Shown: one piece after another, positions 57,138-64,000 of the stretch | Position numbering within the stretch: the stretch's first letter is position 1 | Layout: each line of letters opens with the position of its first letter | Assembly (NCBI GenBank): GCA_916613615.1 | Contig: OU744723.1 | Location: 63,992,239 to 64,056,238, forward strand | Source: Steromphala cineraria | Taxonomy: Eukaryota > Mollusca > Gastropoda > Trochida > Trochidae | Length of the DNA stretch: 64,000 nucleotides | Direction of reading: 5' to 3' | Made by a program: the position numbers and the translations under genes | Notes under the pieces: model-generated | Databases searched by the model: none | What the model was told of the DNA's origin: nothing | Seen by the model: only the letters and a program-made list of their open reading frames with translations

Positions 57138-57620
57138 AGTGTTTCCCCTAGGCATATTTAGCAGGGCGCAGCGCCCTGCCCTTTTCAGAGTGCGCCCTGC
57201 CCCTTTTCTAAAATGTAATGCCATTTTTGCTAGCTGAAAAAATTCAAGTTACCTTTTTCAGTCACAGTAAGATCAATCCATTGTTTCAACAGGACACACG
57301 GTCTGCTGACCACATGTTTAGCTATTTACAGGAACAATAGGGGGATTACTGACAGAGTGGGGGGGATACAGCTTAATGATCGCATTATGAGTTAATTTCA
57401 GGTATTTTAAATCCTTTGTCCTTCTATATTAGGTTAAACATCGCATTTATTACTAAATTCAAAACTAAAATACAATTACAAGTATATTTCAATGTTTATA
57501 TTTGCAGATACTTATGTTTAATGCTTTACCATTTTCATTTTACAATTTACCTTTTACATGAAGTTGTGCCCTTTTCAAAAGGCATTTACCCTGCCCTTTT
57601 TTCAACCTGGGGGAAACACT
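57138..57620. mobile_element. 483-bp MITE with agtgtttcccc ends (hAT-like)
   Basis: agtgtttcccctagg at the left and cctgggggaaacact at the right form a TIR of 15 bp. Subterminal copies of ccctgcccttttc lie at both ends. The end sequence resembles hAT-type MITEs, but an 8-bp target duplication is not clear. No transposase. Confidence 0.72.
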
Positions 57621-57689
57621 ATCCTTGATATTGTATTGTTCTGAAGGATGCCTATCACGATACATGAAATATTAGTAAATTCTCAAAGA

Positions 57690-57930
57690 AGATGTGCAAA
57701 ACTAAGATATAAATTTATCAATTTCTCCATAGAATCCTCACAACAAATAAAGATTTACATAGATATGACATCATAGAATCACCACAGTGTACATTCTGCA
57801 ACAAGCAGAATCGATTGTCAATCTTTTTTATGAATGTAAGTTTGTAAAAACTCTGGCAAGATCTACGAAAATGGATAAAAATTGGATTCAAAAGAAGAAT
57901 GATGTTCTAAATTTCCTTTTTATCCCCAAC
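57690..57930 (+). pseudogene. Short LINE ORF2 C-terminal fragment
   Basis: With frame changes the translation includes CTFCNK and LFYECKFVKTL...KWIK, resembling the Cys-rich tail seen at the C-terminus of several LINE polymerases. Heavily decayed. Confidence 0.5.
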
Positions 57931-58440
57931 AAAGTTGCGGGGGGTATTAAAATGGGTACCGTCCGTCCGTTACACTTTGTGTCCGGTTCATAACTTTGTA
58001 ACTAATCAACCATTTCACTTCAAATTCATCATGGAAATGAAGAAACGTGTTATAATGTGTCATAAGTAAAAAAAATTATGAAATTCTACATAAAATATTA
58101 GGATTTTGGAGAAAAAGTGGTAAATTTGTAAGAAATCTGTTACAAATCCTGTCCGGCTCACAACTTCTACACTAATCATCACATATTGATCAAATTTGAT
58201 ATGGAGATACATAATCATATAAAGATGTGTCATGAAGAACAATTTTGAAAATATTTGTTATAACATTTTGCCTTTTTTGGCCAAAAATGAGGACTCTGTT
58301 GGAAAACTGTTACAAGTCCTTTCCGGCTCACAACTTCTAAAGTAATCATCACATTTGGATCAAATTTGATATGAAGAGACATAATCATCTGTAGGTGTGT
58401 CTTGAAGAATAATTTTGAAAATATGTTTGTTTACATATGA
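57917..58440 (+). repeat. Repeat with 'ttttatccccaacaaagttg' head and three tandem units of about 180 bp
   Basis: After the head and a gtccgtccgtt word, three similar units follow, each with 'gtccggttcataactt' or 'tccggctcacaacttct' and 'aatcatcacat'. The head is related to 63866-64000. Confidence 0.75.
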
Positions 58441-58796
58441 TCAAATTGATCTTGGAGATCTAAATACATAAATTCATTTGTTTGATTTTAATTTTGTCAG
58501 TTTACTTGAATTATGCCCAACAGTGAACTTAAAGTTGGTATCATTTAGTTTTTTTTATTAGAACAGTTTCTTTCATATCCTAAAAAACTTGTGTTATTTT
58601 GTGCGACAAAAATTTATCAGCAATATGATTAGTGAAACCTATACATAATGTGCAATTTGCAGGGGATATAGCTCGACCATGTCAGATGCTTGTTATCTTA
58701 ACAATGGAATACATCTATGCTAGAAATGTAGCAAACATTCTATGACTCTAGCAGCCTTAAAAACAAAATTAAAATATAATTATCAACTAAACAAAT

Positions 58797-59233
58797 CAAT
58801 TACCTACTCATAATGTGATTTATAAGTGATATCACAATCAAAACCATGGATATTATGTTTATTATATCTCTGTGGTCGAAAATGTGGTGATTTATGTTCA
58901 AAAGGTCTTGACTCAAGAGTTTTCTGGTAATGTCATACCATTGTTGATCGGCGATGATGTCGCATTGATTGTAGAAGTGACAGCAAACCATTGTACACAT
59001 GATGTCAACCACCTCTGTGATATATTCACTGACTTGAAAAAGTGATATTACACTCAGTGGCGAGAACACTTTTCTAGAATTGAGAAAACTCAGTCTCTCA
59101 CCGCTCATCACATAATAAAACTTGATATCAGGACTGCCCTGTTGGTTGTCAATGAACTCTTGTGTAACGTTCAGTACGAAGTTGAACAAGTACGAGCACC
59201 GCTTAGCGCAATCAAAGTAACTAATATCAATAT
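58797..59233 (-). CDS. Unrecognised open frame of about 145 codons
   Basis: Open on the minus strand from a stop near 59235 to a stop at 58800. There is no ATG near its beginning; a tattag acceptor-like site lies at about 59222, so it could be an internal exon or a relic. The translation (SYFDCAKRCSYLFNFVLN, FIDNQQGSPDIKFYYVMSG) has mixed composition and is not a simple repeat. I do not recognise the family. It lies inside the last visible CEP78 intron, on the opposite strand. Confidence 0.25.
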
Positions 59234-59371
59234 TGTGAATATTTTAGACCTCACTAATTAGTCTGGATAAAATTAGCAAACCTGATCAGACATCTAGTGC
59301 AGCTGTTCATCCAATACCTGTACTCAGTCATCTGCAGTCAGGAATTGAGAAAGATATCTTTTACAATGGGC

Positions 59372-59616
59372 TACCGTATTTCCTCCAATAAGCGCCCGGG
59401 CGCTTATTTTTTCAGCACTCCTTATTGGAGGTCCGGCGCTTATTTCTTTGATAGAAAATTGAAGTTTGTGTTAAACAGTATTTTACAATGATATATGTAA
59501 TTTTTTTACTAAGGGACATAAATTTGATGGTTTGGACCCTGCTCTTATAAGAGGCCCGGCACTTATTTTCTAAACTACCTATGACCCCCCGCGCTTATTG
59601 GAGAGGAAATACAATA
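59372..59616. mobile_element. 245-bp MITE (taccgtatttcctccaataa)
   Basis: taccgtatttcctccaataa and the inverse of ttggagaggaaatacaata form a TIR of about 25 bp. 'gcgcttatt' occurs repeatedly in both orientations. The same family is seen truncated at 45133-45235. Confidence 0.82.
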
Positions 59617-59619
59617 TTT

Positions 59620-61470
59620 TAAGCTTTTTATTAATATGTAGCACGTTATATTTGGGATCACCATCTTCCATAGTACAGATTCTTGTACTTTTTTGTGTCG
59701 AGTCCCATGGAGGATTTGAACCCACACCCCCATAATACAAATTGCTCATTCCCTTCTATCTGTAGTAAACTTAAACATTTTAATGGAAAACCTTTCCTTC
59801 AGTGGCCCCTGCCTTTCCCTATCCCTGGCAATGCTCGGTTTACAGCTGTCAATGTAGTTCAGCAACACCCAATGCAGCTTGCCGGATGAATGGGTTACCT
59901 GCTCATTGTTGACAAATCTTGGCCTATGAAGGGTTGATTTCCTGACCTACACTGAGACACAAGTTGAGTTTAATCAAAAGCAGCAAATACATTACATGGT
60001 TAAGATGGTCACCTATGATATATATATAGACCAGGGAGTTATTGTCACTAGCACCTTGAGCATGCACTAGTTGATTTAATTGTGCAATGATAATTATCAA
60101 TATTATTATATAAAGCTGGTGAGTTGTTTAATTAAGAAGAATATGATTATGAATATTCAAAGCTCTGCTAATTACTCCAGGTACAATCGGCTAAACTAAT
60201 TATACTGCTGCAAGAAGATGTCTTTAGAATCAATAAAAGAATCATTACACTTCTTTCCCACAACACTTTTCTCTGAAAATCGATGTTCCCAAAATCTTGT
60301 CTTTCAAGTTTTTAAGTCAGTGAATGATTAAAATCCTTGTGACTCCCAAGTGAGTTGTAGAGTTTCAAGACTGTTGTGATGGTTGCCTTTAGAAGTTAAT
60401 GTGTCCTTTGTGAATGGTTTAAACATATTTTTTCATTAAAGAATCTGGTTTGGTAACAAAGCTTTGCTTTAATGTGTAGCTCACCAGTGCAAAGCCAAAT
60501 AAACAAAGTACACAAGAACTCAACAAAATAAACAAACAAAAAAACAAAGAAATGACAGATGTTCATTTTGCTTAGTTACATAATGCTCACAGTTGCTAAT
60601 CGTTGATTTTTTTATTGTTTCACTGTATGATCAAATCTCTTGCTCTTGCAGATAAATTGATGTAGGAACTGTGATATCAAGTTTCTCATCTAGGGTTGTT
60701 TATCAAGCCCAGTTGTAGAGTGTTTCTTGTCTACAACTGATTTTCACATATTTTCTGTCAGTGGATTATAAGGTCTTCTTGATGACTCCCAAATGCAATG
60801 TATAGATTGAGAATGTTGTGATGTTTCCCATAAAGAGTGGAGGTGATCTGTGGAAACTGCTCTCTTTAACTACAGTGGTTGTAGGCTCCATGAGAAGAGT
60901 TTATCAACATTAGTGGTAATATTAGACTTTTCTTGCTAGAAATATGTCCAGTGTGATGGTTAGCTGTAAATTATGTTTTCTCCTATCTGTTATGTTTCAT
61001 ATTCTGTGTAGACTCAGATAAGGGTGTATTGACTTGTTGATGTATCGGTGATGAGACAATGACTCAATACAGCATTAATGTTCTTCATTCTCCCCTTGTC
61101 TGTGTGATGCCGCTAATGGTTGAAATACTGCCCAAGTGGTGGAAAAGGATAACTCACTCACTGAATCCATGTCCCACATGCTTTTAAGATTTCAATGGTT
61201 TCCCTCAGACCTGTTATTTATAACTGTTCATGTCTTTGTTGCTTAAATCAGATGCCTTTTTAAGATTTAATTACATGGTTCCTGTTATCAACCCAAATAA
61301 GTCAAACAATCTTTAGAGCATTTATAAATGTTCTAAAATCTGTCGCTACATGTGCTGCTTGAGAATGGAATATTTCTATCTGATCTGTAATGGTCCCAGT
61401 GCCTTCTCAATCTGATCCCGAAATGTAGTACCTTACTAAGTCAGTGGTTCATGTGAACTGTAGAGATTTT
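59620..61470. other. CEP78 intron sequence
   Basis: No exon or element recognised. A short 'gccgctaatggttgaaatac' word near 61111, also seen near 45580 as gccgctaatggctgaaatac, is probably a dispersed-repeat fragment. Confidence 0.5.
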
Positions 61471-61661
61471 ATGCCCCCGAATCAGAGATTCCGGGGGTAT
61501 ATTGTTTTTCACCTGTCCGTCTGTCCGTCCGTCTGTCCGTTTGTCCGTTTGTCCACAAAAACTTTAACCTTGGTCATAACTTTTGATTGGTCGGAACTAG
61601 GTCTTTGATACTTGACATATGCATCCAGGGGCATTCGTGTTTCACAAACACATCTTGTTGA
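61471..61661 (+). repeat. Dispersed mollusc-type repeat with (CCGT)n core, copy 2
   Basis: About 95% like 52792-53022 outside the simple repeat, which is shorter here. Confidence 0.88.
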
Positions 61662-62599
61662 GTTTTGTTTTCAACCTGGTCTGTGAGTTTGGTCCCTTCA
61701 TGTCATGGTGATAAAATAGTCCAGACTTATTATACAGTATTTAGACATTCAACATTAGATATTTGAATATTCTCCTCATGCCATCAATAACTCCTAGGCT
61801 TTATGTTATTAATCACACCTCTTATGTTCCATCTCTTGTTGGTAAATCAAATGAATCAACGACTCCACAGCATCAATGTGCAACCTGTACTTGTTTCATG
61901 GGCACCAAAGAGTGAGTAGAGTTTTCCATCTAACCTCTAATGGTTCTGTCTATGTGTCTTATCGACCGTGATGTTGTAAACCTATCACTAGTTTGGTTAT
62001 AGTAATGTTCCTGTCCCGACTTCCATGATGATATGCCAATAAAACTCGAGTTTTCTTCCCTACAGTATAAGCTATTACCTGGATTGTAATAACAATGTAA
62101 CTTTATTCCTTCCATGTCTCGTGTAATTTATTCCAAATGTGTTCCTTGAAGCTCTGAGATAAATGACTTAATATCCACAATTATTGCACAAGAACGGAAC
62201 TTGCAACTGTTGTACATGACTCAATATCTCCAATTATTGCACGAGACTGAAACATGCGACTATAAATGTTACTCAAGCAATTCCTCATTTGATATTCGTG
62301 TCAGAAACGACGGACGTAATCTCACCTAATAAAAAATCAATAGGAAGAGTGAAGGTATCAGACAAATTTAGTGATTTAGTGTGGAACTATCCTCAGTTAG
62401 CTCTACTCTGTCTGCCTGAGAACGTGTGCCTAATCTTTTTTCATTGCACTTAATCTCCCATTTGAATTAGCTTCCAGTTGATTTCCTTGAGTTGAATGCA
62501 CTGCTGATTTGTCAATCTTCTTCGACTATTCCACTGCAGGAGGTGAACATGCTTTCAGAGGGAGAAATTATTCGGTCAAGATTTGTATATTTATTAGCG
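61662..62599. other. CEP78 intron sequence
   Basis: Nothing recognised. Confidence 0.5.
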
Positions 62600-63160
62600 G
62601 AACCATCAATGATCCTGGCTTGTAGGCTTGAAAATTGTTATGAAGGTGCAAAACTTTTTATACAATAATTGAGCCAAGTTATTTCACAGTCTGTCACCTA
62701 AAAGGAGGATCTTGTTCGGGTGTTGTTGATACAGATCTGGGTATTTTTTGTAGAAAGTCAATGATATTCCAATCCCAGTTAATACAGCCAAGTTAGAAGG
62801 GTAACAGTGATGTTAATTTCAGATTTGACAGGTTTCATCGCAATACATAGCCACATTAGTGTTGCGGGCTTTCTCCCTGCAATAATACTAGCAGCCGCGA
62901 TATAAGTGAAATACTCTTGAAATCGGCAATAAACCCCATATCACCTCACATCACCATCAATGATCTTGGCTTGCAGACTTGAAAATTTTTATGAAGGTGC
63001 AAAATTTTTTACACAATAATTGAGCCAAGTAATTTCACAGTCACCTAAAAGGAGGGTCTTGACTGGGTACATGTTTTGTCGAAAGTTAAGGAGATTCCAA
63101 TCCCATTTGATACAACCAAGTTAGAAGAGTAACAGTGATGTTGATACAGATTTGACATGT
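62600..63160. repeat. Direct repeat of about 220 bp, two diverged copies
   Basis: 62600-62835 and 62949-63160 share 'accatcaatgat', 'tatgaaggtgcaaaa', 'acaataattgagccaagt', 'cacctaaaaggagg' and 'gattccaatccca' in order, separated by about 115 bp. Confidence 0.85.
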
Positions 63161-63336
63161 TGATATAGAGGAATTCACTCTCGGTCAATAGTGACATGAG
63201 AGGGATGAGTTGGAAGTCATTCATCAGTCTTTGAGTGTAAACATTTACTTACAGAATTACATGAACTTATCAAATAGTCTATTTAATCAGTTATAAATGT
63301 GTGCATGTTGTATCAAAAAAGTACATAAAGTATTAG

Positions 63337-63690
63337 ATAAGATAAGATAAGATTATCTTTATTGTCCAATAAGGGAAATAAATTTTGTATTATTACAGTT
63401 CTCCAGAAATGTGATGACAACTAATTACATAATATTCAAAACAATTCATATCAAAAACAATTAGCATAGACTAGGATACATGAAAAACATGATGCAACAT
63501 TAGACAGAATTTGATGGTTACTTTATCAATAAGTATGTATGTCGAGCAGTAAAATAAGTAACAGTACAGCACTTTTTCATGACATCCCCCCTCCCCCCCC
63601 AAATTCAAGATGGCAGACCAGGAGCCGATAGATCAGTCTCTTTAAAACGCAACGAGTCGAATGACACATCTCTCCGGGAATATTCTCTTT
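63337..63690 (-). mobile_element. 3' end of a minus-strand LINE-like element
   Basis: (gataa)n, then 'gattatctttattgtccaat', reads on the minus strand as a UTR ending in a short repeat. Further in, 'caagatggcagaccaggagc' resembles 46096-46120. No intact frame. Confidence 0.5.
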
Positions 63691-63865
63691 ATATTCTGTT
63701 TCTCCCTGACTAACTCTCCTTTGTTTATCTCACCATATAGGAATTCCATTGCATTATATAAGATGGCAGATTTATTGTCAAAGTCTGTTGTTTTCGTCTG
63801 ATCTGTTATACTTTCATGCTCTGTTGATGATTACGCTGGAGCTTGTGACTTCAAGTATTCCTTTT

Positions 63866-64000
63866 TATCCCCCGCCAAACGTAGTTGGGGGGGGATATTG
63901 AAATGGTCTCCGTCCGTCCGTTCGTCCGTCCGTCCGTCCCGATAATGTTTCCAGAGCACATCTCCAAAACGGTGAGACCTAGCTCGACAAAACTTGGTAT
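63866..64000 (+). repeat. Repeat with 'tttttatcccccgccaaac' head and (CCGT)n, cut by window end
   Basis: Related in head and layout to 57917-58440: a G-rich 'ttgggggggatattgaaatg', then a cgtccgtccgttcgtcc run. Confidence 0.7.

Overview
The window is animal nuclear DNA, most likely from a mollusc or another lophotrochozoan. It is AT-rich, has spliced genes with GT-AG introns, and is packed with non-LTR retrotransposons, TIR elements, minisatellites and dispersed repeats of the kind common in mollusc genomes, such as the 'tatgcccccgaa...(CCGT)n' repeat. No bacterial operon, CRISPR array, rRNA or convincing tRNA was seen. The supportable host genes are two intact TRIM-type (RING, B-box, coiled coil, NHL) paralogs on the minus strand and the first five coding exons of CEP78 on the plus strand.

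Layout. 1-15.9 kb and about 16.99-43.8 kb are two tandem copies of one unit. Each unit holds a plus-strand Rex1-like LINE ('LINE-A') cut in two at its FADD catalytic box by a 6.2 kb block. That block contains a minus-strand APE-type LINE ('LINE-B') whose ORF1 carries a 2A-like translational recoding motif. After these come hairpins, a 95-bp tandem array and a TRIM gene. The LINE-rich part (1-11265 against 17147-35373) is almost identical between units; I counted about a dozen mismatches in the first 6.3 kb. The TRIM part is much more diverged, about 11% at protein level in the aligned 514 residues. The window therefore records an old TRIM duplication plus a recent duplication or conversion with an edge near 11265/35373.

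Unit 2 has gained several insertions absent from unit 1, so unit 1 shows the empty site. The largest is a 6.9 kb TIR element (23477-30357, TAG target duplication). It encodes a long protein with paired zinc-binding motifs, a FEN1/XPG-like nuclease core and a C-terminal cysteine-rich CXC-like tail, broken by one in-frame TAA. I read it as an Academ-like transposon, and it is the most striking item in the window. Smaller unit-2 elements with TA target sites lie at 35405-36672, 37975-38333, 41332-42414 and, nested in the last, 41963-42136. Unit 1 has its own insertion at 11454-11857.

43.8-49.1 kb is intergenic and repeat-rich, with a compact ETS/CRE-like candidate promoter near 46.98-47.06 kb. 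CEP78 begins at 49184; its exon 5 ends at 54640 and no later exon was recognised, so the final visible intron exceeds 9.3 kb. CEP78 introns hold several mobile elements: two copies of the mollusc (CCGT)n repeat, a 1.3 kb repeat full of TCAAGGTCA motifs, a 1.4 kb TTAA-flanked TIR element, a hAT-like MITE and a further MITE.
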